From NCBI GenBank assembly GCA_900757185.1, contig CAAEMX010000001.1, positions 8,937 to 72,936 on the forward strand: a stretch of DNA of 64,000 nucleotides, in the 5' to 3' direction. A model generated the notes under the pieces. That model ran no database searches. It saw only the letters and a list, made by a program, of their open reading frames with translations, and was not told the origin of the DNA. This document shows, piece by piece, positions 31,875-41,042 of this stretch (its first letter is position 1; each line of letters starts with the position of its first letter). The translations under genes were made by a program, and so were the position numbers. This stretch comes from an uncultured Collinsella sp. (GTDB taxonomy: Bacteria > Actinomycetota > Coriobacteriia > Coriobacteriales > Coriobacteriaceae).

Positions 31875-34800
31875 TTAGCGACCGTCGCCGCCGAGCAGCG
31901 CCAGAACATCCTCGCGGGTAAACAGCGCCGACGAGATGCCGTCGCCGCCGAGCACGCTGTTGACTAGGTCGCGCTTGGACTCCTGCATCTGCATGATGCG
32001 TTCCTCGATCGTGTCCTTGGCGATGAGCTTGTACACGGTCACCGTGTGCTGCTGGCCAATACGATGCGCACGGTCGGTCGCCTGGTCCTGTGCGGCCACG
32101 TTCCACCACGGGTCGTAGTGAATGACCACGTCGGCCGCCGTCAGGTTTAGGCCCACGCCGCCCGCCTTGAGCGAAATCAAAAAGACCGGAACCTCGCCCG
32201 CTTGGAACTGCGCGACCATCTTGGCGCGGCTCTCCTTAGACGAAGCACCCGTGAGCTTAAGAAAGCCGATGTCCTCCTTGGCCAGGCGCTTGCCGATGAT
32301 ATCGAGCATGCCCGTAAACTGGCTGAACAACAAGATGCGATGCCCGCCGTCGAGTGCGCCGCGCACGAGCTCCATACACGTATCGAGCTTTGCGCTCCCC
32401 GCCTTGTAATCCTCGTAGTGTAGACGTGGGTCGCAGCAGATCTGGCGCAGCTTGGTGAGCTCGGCGAGCACCTTGAGCTTGTCCTTCTTAAACTCCCCAG
32501 CCTCGCGGTGCTGCACCTGCTGGGCGATGCGGTCCTGGTTGGCCAGATAGAGCTTGCGTTGTTCGCCGGTAAGCTGTGCCATGACGGTGTCCTCGATCTT
32601 CTCGGGCAGGTCGGCCACCACGTCTTCCTTAACACGGCGCAGCACAAACGGCGACACGAGCGCCTGCAGGCGAGCGGCGCTATCGCCCTCGGCATGCTCG
32701 ACGGGGCTCTCAAAGCGCTTGGCAAACGACTCGCGCGTCCCCAAAAGGCCCGGCATCAAAAAGTCGAAGATGCTCCAGAGCTCGGACAGGCGGTTTTCGA
32801 TGGGCGTGCCCGTCAGGGCAAAGCGCACGCCGGCAGGCAGGCGCTTTGCAGCGCGCGCCACCTGCGTGAGCGGATTTTTAATGTACTGTGCCTCATCGAG
32901 CACCACGCGGGCAAAATCCTGCTCGACGTACTCGTCGATATCGCGCCGCATAAGGTCATACGACGTTACGACCACGTTATGCTCGGCCACGCCGGCAATC
33001 TGTACACGACGTTGAGCCTTGGCGCCCACAATGGCGCACACATCGAGCGACGGGGCAAAGCGCTCCAGCTCGGCAGTCCAGTTGTACACGAGTGAGGCCG
33101 GGCATACCACGAGCGTGGGCTTGGTGTCCCCCGCCTCCACGCGCGCCAGGATATGCGCGATCATCTGGAGCGTTTTGCCCAGGCCCATGTCGTCGGCCAA
33201 GATGCCGCCAAGGCCCAGGTGTTCGAGCGAGCCGAGCCACTGGTATCCGTCGACCTGGTAGCCGCGCATCGTTGCCTTGAGCGATGCCGGCACCGTAAAG
33301 TCCATCTTGCCGAGCGTGTCCAGGCGCTCGACGGTGCGGCGGAACGCAGCGTCGCGATCGGCCTCGAGCGCCGGCGTGCGTGCGAGCATGCTATCGACAA
33401 AAAGGGTACTCGACGCGGGAAGCGACACGCCGTCGAGCAGGTCGACGGCATCGACGCCTAGGTCCTCGGCAAGACCAAACGCGGCACGCGCTCCCTCATC
33501 CAGGCGCACGATGTCGCCGGACGTCAGGCGCGCGAACGTCTGGTGGCGCTTGTACGAGTCCAGATAGATGGCAAGATCTGCCGCCGAAAGGCCGCTCGCG
33601 CCCAGTTCGACATCGAGCAGGTTACTCTTGACGGTCGCGCGCACCGAGAGCTTGGGCGCAGGGCGGACCGAAATCTGGCGCAGACGGTCGCTGAGCATGA
33701 CCTCGCCCAGCTCGGACAGGGCAGACAGGCCCTCGGTCAGCAAGTGGAACAGGCTCTCGTCATCGCGCTCCTCAAACGCCAGGCCGCCCTCGTAGAAATC
33801 GAAGTACATGGCAGCCGTGTCCATAACGCGAAACTCCGCCAGCATATCGCGGGGCGGAACGCCGGGGCGTTGCTCTTCGAAAGGACTGCCCGGAGCACCA
33901 AGACTAAAGAGATCAGCCGACCAATCGCCGTAGGTAACCGTAATTTTGCAGGTCACAAGACCATCGTCGACGCCGATTGCCATGGCAAAGCTCGCCTCGG
34001 GTGCCACAGTATCGAGCGCGGCGGGCGCGGTGAGGTCGGTATAGTCGCGCAAAATGGGCAGCGCCATACGGCAGAACTCACCCACCTGCTCGGCGGCAAT
34101 ATGGGCGGGCGTGCGGCACGGCAGCAAGCGCGACAAAAAAGGTGCGGCATGCTGAGCAAATGCAGCGTCGGTACGGCGCGCGCGGCGCGTGTCAACCAAG
34201 TAGGCGGCATCGCCCGACGCAAAGCAGTACATATCGGCGGGCAGGCGCAGGTCATAGCTACCACCAGCCGCCGGCGCGATTTTGGCGGCAAGAAGTGGTG
34301 GGCGCTTAGCGGACGCCTCGTCCTCCCCTTGCGGAGACAGCTCAACCGCCACGTCGTAGGTGCGACGCGTCGTCGTCCCCCGCGACCAGGCGGGCTCAAA
34401 GGAGATGGTCTGGCCGCGCAGCAGGTCCAGCACATATACGATGCTATGCTCGGACAGCGGCAACTGACGCTCGGCAACAAAACCGCTGCGGGCAAAGTCG
34501 TACGACGCCGAACGCGAGCTTGTGATGTCATCGAGATAGGCAACTGTCGTCACAACAAGGTTGAGCAGCTTTGTCGATGTTTCGTCAAAGGCCTCAGGTG
34601 AATGGACAAACGTGAGCTTCTTGCCATAGGAGAACGTGCCGCCGCGCACGTAGGCATCGGCCATGCCGTCGATGTCCTTGACCACGTAGGAGACCGATCC
34701 ACAGCGAATGCGGAACTCGAGCGCCCAGCTAAAGCGGTCAGCGAACAGCGGATTGTAGTACGGCACCAACGAGGGCTCCAACGCCGCTTTGGGGGCGTCG

Positions 34801-35330
34801 GAATCAACGGCACCGGCAAGTTTGCGGCGCATGCTCGCCAGCTCATCCATGCGCGCGTCCGAAAGATCGGAAAGCGCCGCCACAAGGCTCGGGCTCGTGG
34901 GGACGGGCGCCGGGAAGGGAAAGTTGGGGTTGACGGCGGACGCGGCGCGCGCGGGCTGTTTCGGCTGCGCCGTAAACGTGCGAACCGGCGTGCGCAGCCC
35001 CTCAACAGGCTCAATGCCGCTGGTGTCCAGGTACGCCAGCGCTGTGGCGATGGCGTGCTTGCACATACCGGGATAGCGGTATGCGGCGGGGCAGTCGCAG
35101 TCGTAGTCGATAACCTCGTGCTCGTCCATATCGAGCGCCACGTGCGTCTTGTACAGGTCGCCGCGCGAGCCGCGCACCGAGCCCTCAACCGTCACGTTTT
35201 TGGAGAAGCGCGAGCCGCTGTCCTCAATCGACAGCACGGCGCCGTTGAGCATGAGCGAGCGGCCCTTCATAAAGGTGCCGCTCAACGCCGCCTCTTTGCG
35301 AAGCGCCTGCACAAACGTCCCCTGCGCCAT
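31875..35330 (-). CDS. SWIM zinc-finger SNF2-family helicase
   Basis: A 1151-residue RapA/HepA-like DNA translocase. A SWIM zinc finger sits near the N terminus (CDCPAAYRYPGMCKH, about 75-92). After a long middle region comes the SNF2 motor (about 690-1140): GGILADDMGLGKT (about 708-720), DEAQYIKN, LTGTPIENRLSELWSIFDFL, GGVGLNLTAADVV and ATDRAHRIGQ. Such proteins remodel protein-DNA or polymerase-DNA complexes; the specific job is unknown. GGAGG lies five bases before ATG 35330 and the gene follows dnaE by 28 bases, so they are probably co-transcribed. Confidence 0.93.
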   Translation of the reverse strand: MAQGTFVQALRKEAALSGTFMKGRSLMLNGAVLSIEDSGSRFSKNVTVEGSVRGSRGDLYKTHVALDMDEHEVIDYDCDCPAAYRYPGMCKHAIATALAYLDTSGIEPVEGLRTPVRTFTAQPKQPARAASAVNPNFPFPAPVPTSPSLVAALSDLSDARMDELASMRRKLAGAVDSDAPKAALEPSLVPYYNPLFADRFSWALEFRIRCGSVSYVVKDIDGMADAYVRGGTFSYGKKLTFVHSPEAFDETSTKLLNLVVTTVAYLDDITSSRSASYDFARSGFVAERQLPLSEHSIVYVLDLLRGQTISFEPAWSRGTTTRRTYDVAVELSPQGEDEASAKRPPLLAAKIAPAAGGSYDLRLPADMYCFASGDAAYLVDTRRARRTDAAFAQHAAPFLSRLLPCRTPAHIAAEQVGEFCRMALPILRDYTDLTAPAALDTVAPEASFAMAIGVDDGLVTCKITVTYGDWSADLFSLGAPGSPFEEQRPGVPPRDMLAEFRVMDTAAMYFDFYEGGLAFEERDDESLFHLLTEGLSALSELGEVMLSDRLRQISVRPAPKLSVRATVKSNLLDVELGASGLSAADLAIYLDSYKRHQTFARLTSGDIVRLDEGARAAFGLAEDLGVDAVDLLDGVSLPASSTLFVDSMLARTPALEADRDAAFRRTVERLDTLGKMDFTVPASLKATMRGYQVDGYQWLGSLEHLGLGGILADDMGLGKTLQMIAHILARVEAGDTKPTLVVCPASLVYNWTAELERFAPSLDVCAIVGAKAQRRVQIAGVAEHNVVVTSYDLMRRDIDEYVEQDFARVVLDEAQYIKNPLTQVARAAKRLPAGVRFALTGTPIENRLSELWSIFDFLMPGLLGTRESFAKRFESPVEHAEGDSAARLQALVSPFVLRRVKEDVVADLPEKIEDTVMAQLTGEQRKLYLANQDRIAQQVQHREAGEFKKDKLKVLAELTKLRQICCDPRLHYEDYKAGSAKLDTCMELVRGALDGGHRILLFSQFTGMLDIIGKRLAKEDIGFLKLTGASSKESRAKMVAQFQAGEVPVFLISLKAGGVGLNLTAADVVIHYDPWWNVAAQDQATDRAHRIGQQHTVTVYKLIAKDTIEERIMQMQESKRDLVNSVLGGDGISSALFTREDVLALLGGDGR

Positions 35331-35358
35331 CACTTCCTCCAATCTCACCCGGGGTAGC

Positions 35359-38300
35359 TTAGATAACCGTCACGCGACCCTGGTTACCCACAATCGCCTT
35401 TGCCTCGGCCAGCAGCGGAATCGAGCGCGCGTTGACCTTGGCCGGCACCTCGGCACGTAGCACGCGCCCGTCCACCTGCTCGATAAAGATCTCCACGCGG
35501 TCGCCGCCCGGGTTGGCGGTAAGCACCGTGGCAAGACGCGCCATATTGCCCTGGCTAAAGCGGCTGTTGGGCACCATGACCTCAAACACCTTGGGCTTGT
35601 TGTTCTCCTCGTTAAGCTCGAGCGGCACGATCTCCTGCGCGATGATCTGGTCGCCGCGGTCCGAGCGCTCGAGCTTGCCCTTAATGCGCACAAAGGCATC
35701 GGACAGCTGCGCGCCGGTCTCGGGATCGACCTCGCCGTACAGGTACCCCTCGGCCTCCTTGTAGGTCTTGGGGAACACGACGACGGTGGCCTCGCCTTCC
35801 ATGTCCTCGAGCTGCACGATGCCCATGGGGTCACCGTTTTTGGTCACGCGCTTGGACACGCTCGAGACCATGCCGGCCCACCACAGCGCCTTGCCCTCGG
35901 GAATTTCCTGGTTGATGGTGCCGCCCGTAGGATTCTGAACTTCGTAGCCGGTGTCGATCTGCGAGAACGAGAAGTCACGCGCCTTGGCTAGTGCATACTC
36001 AAACGGGCGCAGCGGGTGGTCCGAGACATAGATGCCCAGGACCTCCTTCTCCTGACTCAACTTGAGGTGGCGGTCCCATTCCTGGCCATCCGGATCGGGC
36101 ACGCTCACCTCAAAGCCCGAGCCCTCAACGTCGCCAAACATATCGAAGAACGACGTCTGGCCGCTCGCGCGATCCTTCTGGCGTTTTACCGCGGCATCGA
36201 TGATGTTCTCGGGGTTGTTCTTGTCCACAAAGTGCATCATCTGGCGACGCGGATACCCCGTGGAGTCGAAGGCGCCTGCCTTGATGAGCGATTCGATCAC
36301 GCGGCGGTTGGCCTGGCTCGAGTCCACGCGCTCGACAAAGTCGTGCAGCGTCTTAAACGGGCCGCCCGCCTCGCGCTCGGCGATAATCGCCTGCGCCACG
36401 CCGGTGCCCACGCCGCGGATGCCGGCCAGACCAAAGCGCACGCCCTCCTTGGTAGCCGTGAACTCGGTACCGGACTCGTTGACATCTGGCGACAGCACGG
36501 GGATGCCGTCGTGACGGCATGCCGAGACGTAGTGCACGATCTTGTCGGTCTTGCCCGTATAGGACGTCAGAACGGCCGCCATGTACTCGTGCGGATAGTG
36601 CGCCTTGAGCCACGCCGTCTGCATAACCAGAATGGCGTAGCCGGCGGAGTGCGACTTGTTGAAGGCGTAGGACGCGAACTCGAGAACATCGTCCCAAATC
36701 TTCTGGGCGACCTCGCGCGTATAGTTGTTCTTGATGGCGCCGTTCATCCAGTGGTCGTAGGTGGTCTCGTCGGAGCCATCCTCCCAGTGGAGCACCGTCG
36801 ACGTGAGCAGCTTGATTTTCTTCTTAGCCACGGGCTTACGGATACGCGAGTCCGATTCGCCCTTGGAGAAGCCGCACATCTCGACGGAGATGAGCATAAC
36901 CTGCTCCTGGTAGACCATGGTGCCGTAGGTTTCGCCCAGGATGTCGTCCAGGCGGTCGTCGTAGGAGACCGCCGGCTCCTTGCCGTTCATACGGTTGATG
37001 TAGGACGAAACCATGCCGGCGCCCAGCGGGCCCGGGCGGTACAGGGCGATCAATGCTACGACGTGCTTGTACTCGGTGGGCTTCATGTTCTTGATCGTGG
37101 CCGTCATGCCTGCGGACTCGACCTGGAAGACGCCGGCGGTGTGGCCGGAACCCATGAGCTTAAAGATCTCGGGGTCGTCAAAAGGAATCTCTTCCTCTTT
37201 GATGTCGATGCCGAAGTTCTTTTTGATGTTTGCCTTGGCCTTGGAGATAACAGTCAGCGTGCGCAGGCCCAAGAAGTCCATCTTGAGCAGGCCCATGTCG
37301 GCAACGGTATGGCCCTCGTACTGGGTAATCTCGACGCCGCCCTTGGTGTCGAGCTTGGTGGGCACGTGCTCGTTGACGGGGTCGCGGCAGATCAGAACGG
37401 CGCACGCGTGCACGCCCTCGCCACGGGTGAGGCCCTCGATTGAGAGCGCCGTGTCGATGATGCGGCGGGCGTCGTCGTCCTTTTTATATGCCTCGGCAAA
37501 ATCGGGGTTAAACAGGTCCTCTTTGCCGGGTTGCTTTTCGAGCACCTGCTTGAGCTTGACCTTGGGGTCGCTCGAGACCATCTTGGACAGACGCTGGCCC
37601 ATGTAGACCGGGTAGTCCAGGACGCGAGCGGCGTCGTTGATGGCCTGCTTGGCCTTAATGGTCGAGTAGGTGATGACGTGGGTGACCTTCTCGGGGCCGT
37701 AGAGCTGGCGAACGTGCTCCACGACCTCGAGGCGCCGCTCATCGTCGAAGTCCATATCGATATCGGGCATCTCGGTACGCTGCGGGGACAGGAACCTCTC
37801 GAACATCAGGCCGTTCTCGAGCGGATCGAACGCGGTGATGTTCATGGCGTAGGCGACGATAGCGCCGGCAGCCGAGCCACGGCCGGGGCCGACGCCAATG
37901 CCGTTGTCCTTGGCCCATTGCACGTACTCAGCGACGATCAAAAAGTAGGCGGCAAAGCCCTTGTCGCAGATGACCTTGTATTCGTACTCAAAGCGCTCTT
38001 TGATGTTGACGCCACCGATCTCGCGCGTGGCCCAGTCGTCGCCATAGTGTTGGCGCAGGCCCTTCTCGCACTCGCGGCGGAACTGGCTCTCGTGCGTCTC
38101 GCCGGGATCGAGCAACGGGAAGCGCGGCAGGATGATGGAGTCCCAGTCCAGCTCCACGTAGCACTTGTCGGCGATCTCGAGCGTGTTGTCGCAGGCCTCG
38201 GGGCAATACGGGAACATCGCCCGCATCTCCTCCTCGGTCTTCATATAGAACTCCGAGCCGGTCATGCGCATGCGGTTGGGATCGTCGACCTTGGCGTTCA

Positions 38301-39162
38301 TGCCAATACACATGATGACGTCTTGCACCGGCGCATCCTCGCGGCGCAGGTAGTGGAAGTCGTTGGTGGCGATGACCTTGACGCCCACCTGCTTGGCGAT
38401 GTCGATGAGCGTGCGGTCCATCTGCTCGTCGGTCAAGCCGTTATCGGTGGTAATGCCGTGTTCCTGAATCTCGATATAGAAGTCGCCGGGGTCGAAGGTA
38501 TCACGGAAGGTCTCGGCCCACTTGATGGCGCCCTCCATATCACCGCGGTCGATGTACTTGGGGATGATGCCCGCGATGCAGGCGCTGGTGCAGATCATGC
38601 CCTTGGCATGGCGGCGCAGGTTGTCGAGCGTCACGCGCGGCTTGTAGTAAAAGCCCTGCACGGCGGCCTCGGAGACCGTCTGCATCAGGTTGACGTAGCC
38701 CTCTTGGTCCTTGGCCAAAAGGATCATGTGGTAGAGCTCGGGCTTATGGTCGCGGGCGAGCGTCTCGTCCGGCGTAAAGTAGACCTCGCAGCCAAAAATG
38801 GGCTTGATGACCAGGGGCGGCTTGAGCTCGTCGATATTGCCCTTCTCGTCCCACATGGCCATGTCCTTAACAAACTGGGCATGCTCGCGCGGGTTTTCCT
38901 CGGGATCGGGCTCCACCAGCTCGTCGCGGCGGTCCTTTTCCAAGAAGGCCTTGTCGTGGCTCCAAGTTTTATACTCGGGCGTATTGTGGTTGACGGCGTC
39001 GCAGGCCAGCGCAAGGTCGGGCACGCCATACATGTAGCCGTGGTCGGTAATGGCGACGGCGGGCATGCCCAGCTCTACGGCGCGGTTGACCATATCCTGG
39101 ATACGGGTTGCGCCGTCGAGCATGGAGAAGACGGTGTGGTTGTGCAGATGGACGAATGCCAT
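35359..39162 (-). CDS. dnaE: DNA polymerase III alpha subunit
   Basis: A 1267-residue replicative polymerase. N-terminal PHP domain (HLHNHTVFSMLDGA and AITDHGYMYG, with most metal-binding residues present), then the C-family polymerase core with the catalytic PDIDMDFDDERR near 465-476 and GRGSAAGAIVAYAM, the thumb/finger region, a helix-hairpin-helix stretch (GAFDSTGYPRRQM), and an OB fold near the end (MGIVQLEDMEGEATVVVF). It is of DnaE1 type, not PolC. GGAG precedes ATG 39162. The SNF2 helicase gene follows in the same direction. Confidence 0.97.
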   Translation of the reverse strand: MAFVHLHNHTVFSMLDGATRIQDMVNRAVELGMPAVAITDHGYMYGVPDLALACDAVNHNTPEYKTWSHDKAFLEKDRRDELVEPDPEENPREHAQFVKDMAMWDEKGNIDELKPPLVIKPIFGCEVYFTPDETLARDHKPELYHMILLAKDQEGYVNLMQTVSEAAVQGFYYKPRVTLDNLRRHAKGMICTSACIAGIIPKYIDRGDMEGAIKWAETFRDTFDPGDFYIEIQEHGITTDNGLTDEQMDRTLIDIAKQVGVKVIATNDFHYLRREDAPVQDVIMCIGMNAKVDDPNRMRMTGSEFYMKTEEEMRAMFPYCPEACDNTLEIADKCYVELDWDSIILPRFPLLDPGETHESQFRRECEKGLRQHYGDDWATREIGGVNIKERFEYEYKVICDKGFAAYFLIVAEYVQWAKDNGIGVGPGRGSAAGAIVAYAMNITAFDPLENGLMFERFLSPQRTEMPDIDMDFDDERRLEVVEHVRQLYGPEKVTHVITYSTIKAKQAINDAARVLDYPVYMGQRLSKMVSSDPKVKLKQVLEKQPGKEDLFNPDFAEAYKKDDDARRIIDTALSIEGLTRGEGVHACAVLICRDPVNEHVPTKLDTKGGVEITQYEGHTVADMGLLKMDFLGLRTLTVISKAKANIKKNFGIDIKEEEIPFDDPEIFKLMGSGHTAGVFQVESAGMTATIKNMKPTEYKHVVALIALYRPGPLGAGMVSSYINRMNGKEPAVSYDDRLDDILGETYGTMVYQEQVMLISVEMCGFSKGESDSRIRKPVAKKKIKLLTSTVLHWEDGSDETTYDHWMNGAIKNNYTREVAQKIWDDVLEFASYAFNKSHSAGYAILVMQTAWLKAHYPHEYMAAVLTSYTGKTDKIVHYVSACRHDGIPVLSPDVNESGTEFTATKEGVRFGLAGIRGVGTGVAQAIIAEREAGGPFKTLHDFVERVDSSQANRRVIESLIKAGAFDSTGYPRRQMMHFVDKNNPENIIDAAVKRQKDRASGQTSFFDMFGDVEGSGFEVSVPDPDGQEWDRHLKLSQEKEVLGIYVSDHPLRPFEYALAKARDFSFSQIDTGYEVQNPTGGTINQEIPEGKALWWAGMVSSVSKRVTKNGDPMGIVQLEDMEGEATVVVFPKTYKEAEGYLYGEVDPETGAQLSDAFVRIKGKLERSDRGDQIIAQEIVPLELNEENNKPKVFEVMVPNSRFSQGNMARLATVLTANPGGDRVEIFIEQVDGRVLRAEVPAKVNARSIPLLAEAKAIVGNQGRVTVI

Positions 39163-39269
39163 GTGATGAGCTCCGATGCGGGTTCGTGTTCTGACTGAAC
39201 GATTTTACCGCACGGCACGGACAGCACCCGAACCTAGCCAAACCCACACGGGCAGTCTTTTTGGGACCT

Positions 39270-39419
39270 TCAAAAAGGGGAATGAGGGCATCCCGATGCA
39301 TCGAGTATTACTGGAACACCGGCGATACGCTGAATGATTTGTGACGAATAGTCATGTCCATCAAGAAGGCTCGACGCTTCGGGCAGCTCGTCAATCGATA
39401 TATCAATTCTTGGAGACAT
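39270..39419 (-). CDS. Possible 49-residue protein overlapping the MFS gene end
   Basis: A short frame starting MSPRIDISIDELPEASSLLD and ending CPHSPF. It begins within the last 17 bases of the MFS gene in another frame. The composition is reasonable but there is no clear ribosome site, and it may be the remnant of a larger gene at the edge of a transferred segment. It covers most of the 240 bases between dnaE and the transporter. Confidence 0.25.
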   Translation of the reverse strand: MSPRIDISIDELPEASSLLDGHDYSSQIIQRIAGVPVILDASGCPHSPF

Positions 39420-40602
39420 GTATTCCTACCATTTTTAAAGAAACAACGGCGGTAATTGCTATCGCGATTGCGCCAATAACACCGAGCGCTATCTGAATGG
39501 GATATAACCCCAACACATATCCAAATATGGAGAAAAACATTGCAGAAAAGAGAGCCCTTACCAGAGACGCGACGGAAAGGATCGTCGCGCGGAGATCGTC
39601 CGCTATCGCGTCTTGGATTAAGTTTTCCGAAGTGATGTACACCACTTCTGGGAGAAAGCAAAGCACCATGCTAAGGCCAAACAAACACAGCGGATTTGAA
39701 GCGAACCACGGAAGAATCATGAAAAGACCGGCCTCGATTAACATCGAGCCGAGCATGGTATTTCTTTTCCCGAAACGCGATGAGAAGAAATCTGCTGCAA
39801 TGTAGGCCGTCGCATTTACTGCATAGGATGCACCGAAAAAGATTCCTATTATGGAGACGGGAGCATCAAATGCGTCGAATACCAACTGATTCAAGTTGTA
39901 ATAACTCCCATAGAATCCATCGAGCATGCTTGTGCCGATTAGAAGAAGCAACACCGCAAAAGCGGATTCTCCAATGCACCAGGTTTCGCGTCTGAAGATC
40001 TTGGCTACGTCAAACCTTTCCTCCCCAGAGTTTTTGGAATGGGTCGTTTCCATCCTCTCAATGGGATACAGAAGGAGAAGCTGCAGGAGATAGAAAACGG
40101 AAACGCATACGTAGAGGGCACTCCAAGATACTTGGGCAATGAATGATCCAAGTACGATTGCCGTTCCCGTAGCGATTGATTGCGCGGCAAGCAGCCGAGC
40201 GTTGATGGTGAGGAAGCGTTCTCCTTGGTCGGCATTTCGAACAATTTCATATAAAAGTGCTTGTTCGGATCCCGATTGAAGGGAGTAGGCGAGGGCCTCA
40301 ACAAGGGAAAGCACGACAAGAAAGGGGCCTGAGAGCAACAGCATGCCAGCCGTATGGAAGAAAAGCAGCAGCACGCCCACTTGAATCGAAAACTTCTTTC
40401 CAAAGAAATCGCCTACCAGCCCTGTTGGCAGCTCGAGGACGACCGTGGCAATGTTGAATAGGGCTTGATAAAGCGCGATTTCCGTGACAGACATTCCTTT
40501 ATCCGCAAGGAAAAGTAGAAACACTCCCCGATTTAAAACAAATCCCGCGAGAACGAAAAAGGCGGAATAGATGTGCAGTTGCGTAGCGGCATTCTTATTC
40601 AT
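39403..40602 (-). CDS. MFS transporter (12 helices), low GC, probably transferred
   Basis: A 399-residue major facilitator protein with 12 predicted membrane helices in two halves. The motif A-like loop GLVGDFFGKKFSIQVG lies between helices 2 and 3, and a related ADFFSSRFGKRNTM between helices 8 and 9. It looks like a drug/proton antiporter-type exporter but the substrate cannot be read. Base composition is clearly more AT-rich than the flanking dnaE and addA regions, and codon choice differs, suggesting recent acquisition. Only a weak GGAAG ribosome site precedes ATG 40602. Confidence 0.85.
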   Translation of the reverse strand: MNKNAATQLHIYSAFFVLAGFVLNRGVFLLFLADKGMSVTEIALYQALFNIATVVLELPTGLVGDFFGKKFSIQVGVLLLFFHTAGMLLLSGPFLVVLSLVEALAYSLQSGSEQALLYEIVRNADQGERFLTINARLLAAQSIATGTAIVLGSFIAQVSWSALYVCVSVFYLLQLLLLYPIERMETTHSKNSGEERFDVAKIFRRETWCIGESAFAVLLLLIGTSMLDGFYGSYYNLNQLVFDAFDAPVSIIGIFFGASYAVNATAYIAADFFSSRFGKRNTMLGSMLIEAGLFMILPWFASNPLCLFGLSMVLCFLPEVVYITSENLIQDAIADDLRATILSVASLVRALFSAMFFSIFGYVLGLYPIQIALGVIGAIAIAITAVVSLKMVGIHVSKN

Positions 40603-40688
40603 TTGGCACTTCCAACAACATTTTTTGTCGGGCTGTTCGCTACTGACTCGAAACCCGAAGTGTTCACGGTTTCCGATGAAGAGTCACC

Positions 40689-40847
40689 TTACCTTTTGCG
40701 GTATGGGCGCTTCTCGTACTTATAGCCGTTGAGCTTGTTGCGGCTGGGACACTTACCCGTGGCGTTCTCGATATCCTGCATGATGGACCCCGCCAGAGCG
40801 TCAAAAAGCTCCTCCGGCGTCACCTCAAGCGTTTTGGTGAGCTGCAT
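40689..40847 (-). CDS. Small DUF3284-like protein, probably an N-terminal fragment
   Basis: A 52-residue frame starting MQLTKTLEVTPEELFDALAG and ending in a basic tail (KRPYRKR). The start resembles the N terminus of DUF3284 proteins (K-x-T-K-T-L-x-V/I-x-x-E-E-F/L-F-D), which are normally about 140 residues, so this is likely a truncated or minimal version. AAGGAG lies six bases before the ATG, so it may still be translated. Confidence 0.5.
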   Translation of the reverse strand: MQLTKTLEVTPEELFDALAGSIMQDIENATGKCPSRNKLNGYKYEKRPYRKR

Positions 40848-40992
40848 GATAGCTCCTTATTCGTTTGAACCGTTCGAGCTATTGTACCGTCCCAGACTCT
40901 CCCATGCGTTGCGGTGCTATTTGGACGATTGAGGGCTTTATTCCGGGGCGGCCGTGTGAGTTTGCCCAAAGTAGCTAAAAGAGCCCCGCCCC

Positions 40993-41031
40993 AAAAAGAC
41001 TGCGGTGGAATCGATAGGGATTCCACCGCAG
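40993..41031 (-). terminator. Terminator after addA
   Basis: A perfect 13-bp stem CTGCGGTGGAATC/GATTCCACCGCAG around six bases, followed on the minus strand by TCTTTTT. The rest of 40848-41042 has no gene. Confidence 0.9.
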
Positions 41032-41042
41032 GTTGTTGAGGG

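Noticed and set aside
36016..39198. Two long plus-strand frames opposite dnaE
   Set aside because: Both mirror codon bias of dnaE in the antisense frame and show no recognisable domain.
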